Position numbers and translations under genes: made by a program
Source: Acetobacter nitrogenifigens DSM 23921 = NBRC 105050
GTDB taxonomy: Bacteria; Pseudomonadota; Alphaproteobacteria; Acetobacterales; Acetobacteraceae
Length of the DNA: 64,000 nucleotides
NCBI RefSeq assembly: GCF_000429165.1
Contig: NZ_KE386853.1
Coordinates: 13,694-77,693 of the forward strand
Direction: 5' to 3'
In this document: one piece after another, positions 55,704 through 64,000 of the stretch
Numbering within the stretch: the stretch's first letter is position 1
How the letters are laid out: each line of letters starts with the position of its first letter
Notes under the pieces: model-generated
Seen by the model: the letters and a program-made list of their open reading frames with translations, nothing else
Told to the model about the DNA's origin: nothing
The model's database searches: none

Positions 55704-56348
55704 TTACGCCGCGAAGGGCAACTTCTTTGCGAACGCCGACAGCTTGTGACGCCTCAGTTCCGAGCGGGCTTTGGCTCCGGTTTCCATATAGTTGAGCTGG
55801 ATCGTATAGCGTGGGCCGACATAACGGCGGTGGCCGTGCCATGTGGTCGGACCGTTAGGGAACACCAACAGCGTTCCATTAACCGGCGGAACCTCGACTG
55901 CGTAATTCTCCACGTCGTCGGGACCACGCAGCAGGCGCAGACAACCCTCCTGTCGCTCGAAAGCCGCGCTCGACGGGTTAAGATACAGAAGGACGGTCAC
56001 GCGCTTAGCTTCGGAATCGCGATGAATGCGACCGTCCTTCTCGCGAGTGCGCCCGCGCAGGGTGAGCATCGTCGGCGCGTCGGCAAGGTCGAGGCCGAAT
56101 TTGGCGGCGATGGCGTCTCGCAGGACGTCGCCCTGCAACTGCTCGACCAGATTGTTCACCAGCGGCGCGAGGCTCAATGATTCTGGTGGGAATGAACCGC
56201 CGGACGACATCGCCGGCAGGGACGCGAACACGGCGTCCAGATCTTCTGGCCGGATGAAGTTCTTCACGACGACATGTGGAAACGGCTCGTCGACGACTGG
56301 CGTGGCGGCAAGGGCCGCAAAATCGGGCTGAACTGAAGCGACGACCAT
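55704..56348 (-). CDS. 2-oxoglutarate/Fe(II)-dependent oxygenase
   Basis: 214 residues with a jelly-roll dioxygenase pattern: the metal ligands HRD in GRIHRDSEAKRVTVLLYLN (about 115) and the distal histidine in TTWHGHRRYVGPRYTIQLNY, with the following arginine for 2-oxoglutarate. The N-terminus (VVDEPFPHVVVKNFIRPEDL) matches proteins of the prolyl-hydroxylase type found beside polysaccharide or sphingolipid genes. Substrate unknown. Confidence 0.82.
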   Translation of the reverse strand: MVVASVQPDFAALAATPVVDEPFPHVVVKNFIRPEDLDAVFASLPAMSSGGSFPPESLSLAPLVNNLVEQLQGDVLRDAIAAKFGLDLADAPTMLTLRGRTREKDGRIHRDSEAKRVTVLLYLNPSSAAFERQEGCLRLLRGPDDVENYAVEVPPVNGTLLVFPNGPTTWHGHRRYVGPRYTIQLNYMETGAKARSELRRHKLSAFAKKLPFAA

Positions 56349-56540
56349 GATGCCTCTCTGTGCGACAGGGAGCGCGTGGGGCGAAGCCCGGTTGGCGTGT
56401 CCCTGTATTGTCAGGCGCGGACCGGCGGAAACGCCGTCGTTGCGTCACGCTGACGACCATAAACCCGCCGAAGGCGGCTGTCACATCGTCCCTTGCTCAG
56501 GACGACGTGCACGGCTTGTCAGGTTTGTCCTGGCAGTGTC

Positions 56541-57452
56541 TCAGGCCTGCTTGTTCTCGATCAGGCTCCGACGGATGCTGCGCCCGCGCTCGATCTTGTC
56601 GACGATATAGCTCTCGTCGCCCCAGCGTATCGCGCGGGCCATCGCTTGCGCGTCCTCTGTGAAACGAGCCAGCATTTCGAGAATCGCGTCACGGTTAGAC
56701 AGAAAAACATCCCGCCACATGACGGGATCGGAGGCGGCGATGCGTGTGAAGTCGCGGAAGCCGGACGCCGCGAAATCAAGCACTTCGGAGCGCGTTTCGT
56801 CGGCCAGATCGTCCGCCGTGCCGCAGATCGTGAACGCGAGCAGATGCGGTAGATGGCTGACGATCGCACAGACCCGGTCATGATGTTCGGGGGTCATCGT
56901 CTTCGTGCGGGCGCCGCAACGCCGCCACAACTCGGTGACGCGCTCTAGCGCCTTCTCATCCGCGTCCGCCAATGTGGTCAGCAGGCACCACCGGTTTTCG
57001 AACAGGGTCGCGAAACCGGCGTCCGGGCCGGAATATTCCGTGCCAGCCATAGGATGGGCCGGAACATAGGCGACGTCGGGACGCAGGAAAGGGCGTATCG
57101 CGTCGATCACCGACATCTTCGTCGAGCCTGTGTCTGTCAGGATCGCGCCGGGGCGCATCGCGGGCAGGGCGGTCGCAGCGACTTCGCCCATCGCGCCCAC
57201 GGGCACGCACAGCATCACGCAATCGGCTTCGGACGCAGCCCAGGCGACGTCTCCTGTCACCTCGTCCGCGATGCCGAGCGTCGTGACGCGCTCTCGAAAC
57301 GCAGGGTCGATCTCCACCGCGATCAAACGCCGGGCGAGCGTCCCGGTCTGACGCGCGCGACGCAGCACCGACGAACCGATCAGGCCCGGCCCGATTACTG
57401 CGAGCGTGTCGAAGCACGGCTCGATCGCCGGACTGGATGAGTCAGCCGACAC
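56541..57452 (-). CDS. tyrC: Prephenate/arogenate dehydrogenase
   Basis: 303 residues from a GTG at 57452 that overlaps the HpnL-like gene by 11 bases; the longer upstream frame is antisense-like. The NAD-binding motif is LAVIGPGLIGSSVLR, followed by TDTGSTKMSVIDAI, the catalytic-site HPMAGTEYSGP and the helical dimer domain (VSHLPHLLAFTIC, AASGFRDFTRIAASDPVMWR). It makes the penultimate step of tyrosine synthesis. Whether the substrate is prephenate or arogenate cannot be told. Confidence 0.92.
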   Translation of the reverse strand: MSADSSSPAIEPCFDTLAVIGPGLIGSSVLRRARQTGTLARRLIAVEIDPAFRERVTTLGIADEVTGDVAWAASEADCVMLCVPVGAMGEVAATALPAMRPGAILTDTGSTKMSVIDAIRPFLRPDVAYVPAHPMAGTEYSGPDAGFATLFENRWCLLTTLADADEKALERVTELWRRCGARTKTMTPEHHDRVCAIVSHLPHLLAFTICGTADDLADETRSEVLDFAASGFRDFTRIAASDPVMWRDVFLSNRDAILEMLARFTEDAQAMARAIRWGDESYIVDKIERGRSIRRSLIENKQA

Positions 57453-58533
57453 GCGTCGTCTCCACTGGATTGGCTGGTTCGCTCGTCTGCAACGGCGTTG
57501 GAAGATCTGGCGCTGCGACGGCCACTGCGCCCTCACGACGTCGGAGCGCACGCATTTCGAAACTCTGCCACAGCAGCAACACGGGAACGCCGATGCACAA
57601 CTCGCGTCCCCGACGAAGCAGGGACAGGCCGAGCGACACGGAGGGGTCGATGCCGAATGCATGGCCCAGCGTCATGTAGGCGCCCTCCTGCACGCCAAGC
57701 CCGGCGGGCACGAGGAAGGATGCGGACATGATGCCGCAGGTCACGCCCTCGATGGCGATGGAATCAGGAAAATTGAGCTGTGCGCCGAGCAGGCGATAGG
57801 TCAACCACAGAATCCCGGCGCTGCTGATCCAGCCCAGCAGATGCAGGCTGGCGGACGCCATGATCTGGCGCGGCTTCGACCACGCCTCCTCCATCCGCTC
57901 CTGTATGGTGTCGGCGCCGTCCATCATGCTGTTCTGCCACTGGCCGGCGATATGACGTCCGAGAAAACCGACGGCCTTGCGTACCGCGACGCCGCCGCGT
58001 TGCTGCGTCCAGATGAAACCGGCGACGCCGATCGTCAGCAGGAAGGCTCCGATCACGACGGGTTTAACCAGCGGATTCGCGCCAGCGCCGATGACCAGTA
58101 ACGTCACTGCCAGCAGTACGAAGACGATCTGTCCCAAAACCTCAGTCGTAATGTCCACGACGTTGGCGCAGGCGGCTTCAGGCCATTCGACGACTGCGTG
58201 GTTCTTACGGCCAGTGGAATGCTCAGGGGTGAGGCAGGTGGCGCGAATGCCCAGCACGATTCCGCCGAGCTGGGAGAACGGCAGGCAGGTCGCCGCCGCG
58301 TCTCGCACCATGCGGGCCATAAGCAGATGTCTGTAGGGCATCTTGGGGAAAGCGGCATTCCATGCGAGCGCCAGAAGCGTATCCACCAACAGTTGAGCCG
58401 CCACGGTCAGCACAAAGCCAAGCACGCCGATCCGCGTCACCGCGTGCACGACAGAGCCGAAGCCGCTCCATGCCATCGCGGCGGTGACGCCGGCCAGTCC
58501 CAGCAGGCTGAGCAGGATGGTAAGATTCTTCAA
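57442..58533 (-). CDS. hpnL: HpnL-like integral membrane protein
   Basis: 363 residues from a TTG at 58533 that overlaps the stop codon of the upstream small gene (TTGA). About eight membrane helices; it belongs to the UPF0104/lysylphosphatidylglycerol-synthase-like flippase family, with LPFSQLGGIVLGIRA and SASFLVPAGLGVQEGAYMTL as typical motifs. Members near hopanoid genes are called HpnL. It probably moves or modifies a lipid, but no activity can be read here. A direct role with hpnA-E is suggested by proximity only. Confidence 0.75.
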   Translation of the reverse strand: MKNLTILLSLLGLAGVTAAMAWSGFGSVVHAVTRIGVLGFVLTVAAQLLVDTLLALAWNAAFPKMPYRHLLMARMVRDAAATCLPFSQLGGIVLGIRATCLTPEHSTGRKNHAVVEWPEAACANVVDITTEVLGQIVFVLLAVTLLVIGAGANPLVKPVVIGAFLLTIGVAGFIWTQQRGGVAVRKAVGFLGRHIAGQWQNSMMDGADTIQERMEEAWSKPRQIMASASLHLLGWISSAGILWLTYRLLGAQLNFPDSIAIEGVTCGIMSASFLVPAGLGVQEGAYMTLGHAFGIDPSVSLGLSLLRRGRELCIGVPVLLLWQSFEMRALRRREGAVAVAAPDLPTPLQTSEPANPVETTRVG

Positions 58534-58799
58534 GGTCGGTAATCGTCCATCATGGCTGCTGCCCGTCCCATGCCCCGCAGCGTGAGGCCAACCTCGTCGG
58601 GCGCGTCCGGAACGACGGACCAAAACGCAGCGTCGGCGCCCGCAGGGCAGGCGCCGCCCCCGTCCAAAACCCGGCGAATTTCTCGAGGGAGTCGGGTTCG
58701 GGAATAAAGCTGCATCGGATCGCCGATCCCGGTCGCCGGGCGGACTTCCGCGCTTAAGGAGCCAAACATGGCGCCCGCAGGAAAAACAGGCACGCCCAT
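58530..58799 (-). CDS. Small hypothetical protein overlapping hpnL
   Basis: 89 residues from ATG 58799 with GGCGGG upstream; the frame is open to 58964. No membrane segment or known motif (MGVPVFPAGAMFGSLSAEVR, ending AAMMDDYRP). The TTGA overlap with hpnL argues it is translated. Function unknown. Confidence 0.5.
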   Translation of the reverse strand: MGVPVFPAGAMFGSLSAEVRPATGIGDPMQLYSRTRLPREIRRVLDGGGACPAGADAAFWSVVPDAPDEVGLTLRGMGRAAAMMDDYRP

Positions 58800-59050
58800 T
58801 ACACTACCCGCCTGCGACGCGCCAGTCTCAGGATAATTGGCGTCAAGTCGCCGTCTTGACGCGTATCCGGTCCAGAGCGTGGCGGCGCGCGCTGCGGGCG
58901 TATCTTGCATGCTTAAAGGGCGGTCGTGGCCACTGGCGCACTTGCTGGAGATCGGGATAAGCATCGGGTCGCTGCGTCACGTGACGTGCGACGACCGCGT
59001 GCGACCACACGTAAAAACAACCCGCGATAACGCCCGGAGAGAAAGCGCTC

Positions 59051-60046
59051 ATGTCTCACCTAACTCTTGTGACAGGCGCCACGGGGTTCGTTGGCTCCGC
59101 CGTCGCCCGTAACCTGCTCGCGCGTGGCCATGATCTGCGCCTGATGGTCCGCGCAGGCGGCGACCGGCGCAATATAGACGGCCTTCAGGCGGAGCTGGTC
59201 GAAGGCGATCTCTCCAATCCGGCGTCCTTCGCTCGCGCCGTTGAAGGATGTCGCTATGTCTTCCACGTCGCGGCGGATTATCGTCTGTGGGTGCCTGATC
59301 CCGCGCCGATGATGGCGGCCAATGTCGAGGGAACGCGGCTTCTTATGCTGGCGGCGCTTCGAGCCGGGGTCGAGAAAATCGTCTACTGTTCGTCGGTCGC
59401 CGCGCTCGGTCTTATCGGCGACGGAACCAGCGCTGACGAGACGACGCCGGTGCATGAGCACGGGGTCGTGGGCCTCTACAAGAAGTCAAAATATCGTGCG
59501 GAACAGGAGGTGCTGCGTTTGACGCGCGATCGGGGGCTTCCCGCCGTAATCGTCAATCCGTCGACGCCGGTAGGACCGCGCGACGTCAAGCCGACTCCCA
59601 CAGGGCAGATGATCCTCGATTGCGCGGCGGGGCGGATGCCCGCTTACGTGGATACGGGCGTCAATATCGTCCATGTCGACGACGTGGCGGAGGGGCACGC
59701 GCTCGCGCTTGAGCGAGGCGTGATCGGCGAGAAATACATCCTGGGCGGAGAGAACTACCTTCTTGGCGACCTGTTTCGCTTGGTGTCGGAGATCGCAGGC
59801 GTAAAGCCGCCCCGGATCAGCCTGCGGCAGGAGGTTATCTGGCCTGTCGCGGTCGTTTCCGAGTGGCTTTCGCGCCGCTTTGGCGTCGAGCCTCGCGTCA
59901 CGCGGGAGATGCTGGCGATGTCGCGCAAGAAGATGTTTTTCTCGTCGGACAAGGCGATCCGGGAACTGGGTTACGCACCTCGTCCTGCTCGGGAAGCCGT
60001 GGCTGACGCCGTCGCATGGTTCCGGGAGGCCGGAATGCTCGGCTAG
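59051..60046 (+). CDS. hpnA: Hopanoid-associated sugar epimerase HpnA
   Basis: 331 residues of the extended short-chain dehydrogenase family: VTGATGFVGSAVARNLL nucleotide-binding motif, VYCSSVAALG, and the catalytic YKKSKYRAE (YxxxK). HpnA is linked to hopanoid head-group sugar chemistry. It heads the plus-strand hopanoid run. The GAGAGAAAGC leader before ATG 59051 serves as binding site. Confidence 0.93.
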   Translation: MSHLTLVTGATGFVGSAVARNLLARGHDLRLMVRAGGDRRNIDGLQAELVEGDLSNPASFARAVEGCRYVFHVAADYRLWVPDPAPMMAANVEGTRLLMLAALRAGVEKIVYCSSVAALGLIGDGTSADETTPVHEHGVVGLYKKSKYRAEQEVLRLTRDRGLPAVIVNPSTPVGPRDVKPTPTGQMILDCAAGRMPAYVDTGVNIVHVDDVAEGHALALERGVIGEKYILGGENYLLGDLFRLVSEIAGVKPPRISLRQEVIWPVAVVSEWLSRRFGVEPRVTREMLAMSRKKMFFSSDKAIRELGYAPRPAREAVADAVAWFREAGMLG

Positions 60047-60219
60047 AAAATTGGCCTGTAAAATCTTCGCTCCTCGGGTTTTCGCGCTCCGCAGCCGACG
60101 ACATTCACGGTCGTCTGACCGCGCCGCGCGCGAGTGTTCGCGAAGTCGGGATTCCGGCGGGTCTTTCACATTTTCAGCATCAAACTTTCCCACATAGCCC
60201 CTATCAAGGACGAAGTCCG

Positions 60220-61392
60220 ATGGCCACGATACTGGCTGCGGTGTGCGCGCTTGTCTGGATCGCGCTTATTTTCTTTCATGGACGCTTCTGGCAGGCGGGG
60301 CCGATCCTCCGGCCGGTTTCTCCCGGCGCGGGGCCGCATGGGGCGCCCCCGGTCGTCGTGGTCGTGCCGGCGCGTGACGAGGCCGAATCCATTCAGGCCA
60401 GCGTCGCCTCCCTGTTGAGTCAGGATTATCCAGGCTTCCTGCGCGTCGTGCTGACGGACGATAACAGTGCGGACGGAACAGGCGCTCTGGCCCGCGCTTT
60501 GCCTGACCCGGAGGCGCGGCTGAGCGTCGTGGACGGGCGCCCCAGGCCGGACGGCTGGAGCGGCAAGCTCTGGGCCGTGGAGCAGGGCGTGGCGCGCGCG
60601 CAGGAAATGCTGCTCGCCGAGAATCTGGCGGCGGACGGGTATGTCCTGCTGACCGACGCCGATATCGAGCACGACCCGACACACCTTGCGACGCTGGTCG
60701 CCAAGGCGGAAGCGGACGGCCTCGACATGGTGTCGGAGATGGTCGAACTGAACTGTGAAAGCGCCGCGGAGCGGGCGCTGGTGCCCGCGTTCGTGTATTT
60801 TTTCGCGCTGCTCTATCCCTTCGCCCTCGTAAACGATCGACGCAACGCGATGGCGGCGGCGGCGGGCGGCACGATTTTGATCCGGCGCACGGCGCTCGAA
60901 CGGATTGGCGGAATAGCGGCGTTACGTGGCGCGCTGATCGACGATTGCACGCTGGCCGCGCATGTGAAGCGGTCGGGCGGCGGGCTCTATCTCGGGCATT
61001 CGTGTCTCGCCCGTTCGATTCGTCCCTATCCCAACGCGAGCGACGTCTGGCGGATGATCGCCCGCACGGCCTACGTGCAGCTTCGTTACTCGCCCCTGCT
61101 GCTGCTCGGGACCGTGTTGGCGATGGTGGTGACGTGGATCGCCCCGATAGGGCTGGCGCTGTTCGCCCATGGCGTGTCGCGTTGGGTCGGGCTGATCGTA
61201 TGGATCGTGTTGATGGCGTCGTTTCTGCCGACGCTTCGACGTTTCCGCATCTCGTCTCTCTGGGCGCTGGCCCTGCCGTTCGTGTCGGTCTTCTATACGG
61301 CTGCAACGATCGGTTCCGCAGTCGATCACCATCGGGGGCGTGGCGTGCGCTGGAAGAACCGCGCCTACACCGAGGCGCGGCATGGTCAGTGA
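60220..61392 (+). CDS. hpnB: Hopanoid-associated glycosyltransferase HpnB
   Basis: 390 residues from ATG 60220, with AAGGA upstream; a longer frame to 60016 overlaps hpnA and is rejected. An N-terminal membrane helix precedes a GT2 domain (VVVVVPARDEAESIQASVAS, LTDDNSADGTGALARAL, LLTDADIEHDP) and C-terminal membrane helices (about 300-365). It is the second gene of the cluster. Confidence 0.92.
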   Translation: MATILAAVCALVWIALIFFHGRFWQAGPILRPVSPGAGPHGAPPVVVVVPARDEAESIQASVASLLSQDYPGFLRVVLTDDNSADGTGALARALPDPEARLSVVDGRPRPDGWSGKLWAVEQGVARAQEMLLAENLAADGYVLLTDADIEHDPTHLATLVAKAEADGLDMVSEMVELNCESAAERALVPAFVYFFALLYPFALVNDRRNAMAAAAGGTILIRRTALERIGGIAALRGALIDDCTLAAHVKRSGGGLYLGHSCLARSIRPYPNASDVWRMIARTAYVQLRYSPLLLLGTVLAMVVTWIAPIGLALFAHGVSRWVGLIVWIVLMASFLPTLRRFRISSLWALALPFVSVFYTAATIGSAVDHHRGRGVRWKNRAYTEARHGQ

Positions 61393-61460
61393 TGCGTCAA
61401 AAGCGCGTCGCCACGGCTGCGCTGTAGGCAGCGGCGCAGGGAGCGTGTAAAGCACCCGCG

Positions 61461-63344
61461 ATGTCGCACGAGCCCCAAAATTTTGAAAAAGAGAGCAGCG
61501 TTGGCGCCGAGCCGGACGATCCGGCCGCTTCCGGCGCGACCGTCGATCCCTGGCGGGCGCCGGACGTGTCGTCGGGGAAGGGCGAAGGCGACGAGAATTT
61601 TCCCGTAGGTTCGATCCTGTTTCCGAAGGTTCTTCGGGAGCACGTGCACGCCTATTACAAATTCGCGCGAATCAGCGACGATGTGACTGACAGTTCTCTG
61701 CTCTCCCCAGAGGAGAAGGTCGCCCGTCTCGACGCGATGGAGGCGATCCTGCGCGGCGAGGCCGAGGCGCCCGACCGCGCCGACGCCCGATCCTGCGCCA
61801 CGCTGCGCGTGAGTCTTCTGCGCACCGGCCTGCCGTTCGAGGTCGCTACCGATTTGTTGATCGCGTTCCGACAGGACGCCACGAAAGCTCGCTACGCCAC
61901 CTTCGAGGAACTGCTGGACTACTGCCGTTACTCGGCGAATCCTGTTGGTCGTTACCTTCTTCTTTTGCATGGCGAACACGAACGGACTTTCCCTGCGTCC
62001 GACGCGCTCTGCACATCGCTGCAGATTCTGAACCACCTGCAGGACTGCAAAGAAGATTTGCGGACGCTGAAGCGCAGCTATCTGCCGCTCGATCTTCTGG
62101 CGCGACATGGCCTCGACGCAGACGCGGTTCTCGCGGCGCGCATGTCGCCGGAATTGCGCGCGGTGTTCGACACGCTGCTCGACGAGGTGGATGCGCTCAA
62201 CGAAAAGGCGGCCAGGCTGGTTTCGCTCGTGCACGACCGGCGGATGCGTATGTATTGCGGCGCGGTCGTCAATCTGGCTTTTCGTCTGGCCACGCGACTG
62301 CGCGCGGGCGATCCGCTCGCCGAGCGGGTGGCGCCGGGCCGCGCCGATTTCGCCCGCGCCGCTCTTGCCGCCGCTGCCGCCTGTCGCGCAGCGGCGGGCC
62401 GAAAGGGTGCCAGGGCCAGCTCCGCCGAAGGGACCGACATGAACGCAGCGAAGATGGCGCAGCCGCTTGGCTGCGGAGTGGGAGACCTCGCGCGGGTTGA
62501 AGGCATTGTGCTGCAGGCGGGCACGTCTTTTGCCGCGGGCATGCGCGTGCTTCCGGAAGAGCGACGCTTCGGCATGTACGCGGTCTACGCGTTCTGCCGC
62601 ATCGTCGACGACATTGCGGACGGCGACGCCGCTCCGTCCCGCCCGGGAGCGGAGGGCGAAGCCGATCGGGTCGCGCAACTCGACGCGTGGAGGGCGCGCG
62701 TTGCGCGTCTGTTCGCGGAGCCTGAGGCTGGTGCGGCGGAAGACTCGCTGGACCGCGTGCTGCGCGCCACTATCCGGCGTTTCGATCTGCGGCAGGCCGA
62801 TTTTGAAGCGATCATCGACGGCATGGCGATGGACGCGTGCGGCCCGGTCGTGGCGCCAGACGAAGCGACCCTCGATCAGTATTGCGACCGTGTAGCGTCG
62901 GCCGTCGGCCGTCTGTCCGTCCGCGTGTTCGGAGATACGTCCGAGATGGCGGACAAGGTCGCGTTCCATCTGGGGCGCGCGCTGCAGTTGACCAACATCC
63001 TGCGCGACATCGAGGAAGACGCCCGTCTGGGCCGACTTTATCTGCCGCGTGAATTGCTGACCCGCTACGACGTGCCGCTGGAGCCGCGCAAGGCGCTGAC
63101 GGCTCCGGGGCTCGCGGGCGTCGCGACAGTTCTTGCCGTCCGCGCAGACGATCATTTCCGTCAGGCTTTCGCCGCGATGGCGCAGTGTGACCGTCGCGCC
63201 ATGATCCCCGCTCGAATGATGGGCGGCTCGTATGCCGCGATTCTCAAGGCGCTGCGTCAGCGGGGGTGGGCGGACATCGCGCGGCCCGTCCGGGTCGGCA
63301 AGTTCCGCAAGATCGCCAGCGTGGCGCGCGCGTTCGTCGCCTGA
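61461..63344 (+). CDS. hpnC-hpnD: HpnC-HpnD fused presqualene/squalene synthase-like protein
   Basis: 627 residues in one uninterrupted frame. The first domain (about 45-290) is HpnC-like: YYKFARISDDVTDSS and LQILNHLQDCKEDLRTLKRS are its two aspartate-rich motifs. The second (327-627) is HpnD-like: YAFCRIVDDIADG and LQLTNILRDIEEDARLGRLY. An Ala/Arg-rich linker joins them. HpnD makes presqualene diphosphate from farnesyl diphosphate and HpnC converts it to hydroxysqualene, followed by HpnE. These are usually separate genes. An internal ATG at 62439 has GAAGGGA five bases before it, so a separate HpnD could also be made. hpnE starts 2 bases after the stop. Confidence 0.9.
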   Translation: MSHEPQNFEKESSVGAEPDDPAASGATVDPWRAPDVSSGKGEGDENFPVGSILFPKVLREHVHAYYKFARISDDVTDSSLLSPEEKVARLDAMEAILRGEAEAPDRADARSCATLRVSLLRTGLPFEVATDLLIAFRQDATKARYATFEELLDYCRYSANPVGRYLLLLHGEHERTFPASDALCTSLQILNHLQDCKEDLRTLKRSYLPLDLLARHGLDADAVLAARMSPELRAVFDTLLDEVDALNEKAARLVSLVHDRRMRMYCGAVVNLAFRLATRLRAGDPLAERVAPGRADFARAALAAAAACRAAAGRKGARASSAEGTDMNAAKMAQPLGCGVGDLARVEGIVLQAGTSFAAGMRVLPEERRFGMYAVYAFCRIVDDIADGDAAPSRPGAEGEADRVAQLDAWRARVARLFAEPEAGAAEDSLDRVLRATIRRFDLRQADFEAIIDGMAMDACGPVVAPDEATLDQYCDRVASAVGRLSVRVFGDTSEMADKVAFHLGRALQLTNILRDIEEDARLGRLYLPRELLTRYDVPLEPRKALTAPGLAGVATVLAVRADDHFRQAFAAMAQCDRRAMIPARMMGGSYAAILKALRQRGWADIARPVRVGKFRKIASVARAFVA

Positions 63345-63346
63345 CC

Positions 63347-64000
63347 ATGGCGCGTAGAGTTCACATTGTCGGCGGCGGTCTGGCCGGGCTGTCCGCCGCT
63401 GTCGAGATTGCGGGCAGCGGGCAGCATGTGATCGTGCACGAGGCCGGTCCCGCATGCGGCGGCCGCGCGAGATCCTACGAGGATCGCAAACTCGGACGAC
63501 GTATCGACAACGGCAATCATCTGCTGCTGACAGCGAATGAGGCCGTGTTCCGCTACCTCGGGCTCGTCGGCGCGCACGATACGCTGACGGGGCCGGACCG
63601 ACCGATTTTTCCGTTCGTCGATCTGGCGGAGACTGGGCGGTGGACCCTTGACCTGTCCATGGGACGCATTCCTTGGTGGACGCTCAGCCCCGAACGGCGC
63701 GTGCCGGGGATGCGGCTCAGCGAACTGGCCAGCCTCAACCGCCTGATGAAAGCGGGGCGGGAGCAGACGGTTGCCGAATGCCTGTCGCACGGAGCGTTCT
63801 CGCGGCGTCTGCTGGAGCCGTTCTCCATCGCGGCCCTGAATACGATGAGCGACGAGGCGAGCGCCGCCCTGCTGGGCTATGTGGTGCGTGAATCGTTGGC
63901 GAAGGGGGGGCGGGCCTGCCTGCCGCGTTTTCCAAAAATCGGCCTGTCAGAAAGTCTCGTCGATCCGGCGCTCGCGCATCTCGACGTGCTCAAGGCGGAG
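63347..64000 (+). CDS. hpnE: Hydroxysqualene dehydroxylase HpnE, N-terminal part (window edge)
   Basis: 218 codons from ATG 63347 run off the window. It begins with an FAD-binding motif, VHIVGGGLAGLSAAVEIA, then GPACGGRARSYED and RRIDNGNHLLLTAN, as in squalene-associated FAD-dependent desaturases. It completes the HpnC-D-E route to squalene. Confidence 0.93.
   Translation, partial: MARRVHIVGGGLAGLSAAVEIAGSGQHVIVHEAGPACGGRARSYEDRKLGRRIDNGNHLLLTANEAVFRYLGLVGAHDTLTGPDRPIFPFVDLAETGRWTLDLSMGRIPWWTLSPERRVPGMRLSELASLNRLMKAGREQTVAECLSHGAFSRRLLEPFSIAALNTMSDEASAALLGYVVRESLAKGGRACLPRFPKIGLSESLVDPALAHLDVLKAE

Noticed and set aside
55256..55795. A 179-codon plus-strand frame before the oxygenase gene
   Set aside because: Cys/Arg-rich, no domain, runs antisense into the end of the oxygenase gene.
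61386..63455. A 689-codon open frame antisense to hpnC-hpnD
   Set aside because: Arg/His/Gln-rich translation with no motif, lying exactly opposite a well-conserved gene; a product of strong GC codon bias.

Overview
The window looks like a chromosomal segment of an acetic acid bacterium or close relative (Acetobacteraceae, Alphaproteobacteria). The reasons are a hopanoid cluster (hpnA, hpnB, hpnC-hpnD, start of hpnE), a system I cytochrome c maturation cluster (ccmCDEFGHI), a LexA gene preceded by an alphaproteobacterial SOS box of the GTTC-N7-GTTC type, a KirBac-type potassium channel, and high-GC housekeeping genes. Genus cannot be fixed by eye.

Layout. 1-4.6 kb: the end of an IS5-family transposase, small orphan genes, and a three-module polysaccharide glycosyltransferase whose 5' end is missing. 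4.6-10.3 kb (minus): ccmC-D-E-F-G-H-I with 4-bp overlaps, followed by a zinc-ribbon membrane protein; ccmA and ccmB are not here. 10.5-24 kb: YciI-like and EVE proteins, Kir channel, guanine deaminase, a porin behind a three-unit Pho box, an NCS1 permease, lexA, moeA, rpmG, an FtsB-like protein, eno and a GT61 glycosyltransferase. 24-29 kb: pterin dehydratase, an APH-fold kinase overlapping a PnuC transporter, and a CPA1 sodium/proton antiporter. 29-36.3 kb: an AT-rich, gene-poor stretch with a CobQ-like protein lacking its catalytic cysteine, a CobC-like phosphatase, a TonB receptor, and broken mobile-DNA fragments.

36,306-42,932 is the most interesting part: a 6.6-kb integrative element in tRNA-Leu(UAA), bounded by a 30-bp perfect direct repeat of the tRNA 3' end. 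It carries mazEF, two overlapping reverse transcriptase genes, and a tyrosine integrase. The RT pair matches the two-RT defence system DRT type 3 (Drt3a/UG3 plus Drt3b/UG8) in size, order and motifs. Downstream of the RTs is a structured noncoding stretch with an exposed (CA)4 run, a candidate for the system's noncoding RNA and template. RTs plus noncoding region are bracketed by a 74-nt inverted repeat whose internal hairpin shows a compensatory base change.

43-48.5 kb: YgjP- and YcgN-type proteins, an ABC importer-like operon whose ATPase has lost its catalytic motifs, and two small membrane-stress type proteins. 48.7-54.3 kb: a MarR regulator and a FUSC/DUF1656/HlyD/NodT efflux operon behind a palindromic operator. 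55.7-64 kb: a 2OG-Fe(II) oxygenase, prephenate dehydrogenase, HpnL-like protein and the hopanoid genes, with hpnC and hpnD joined in one 627-codon frame. hpnE runs off the window.
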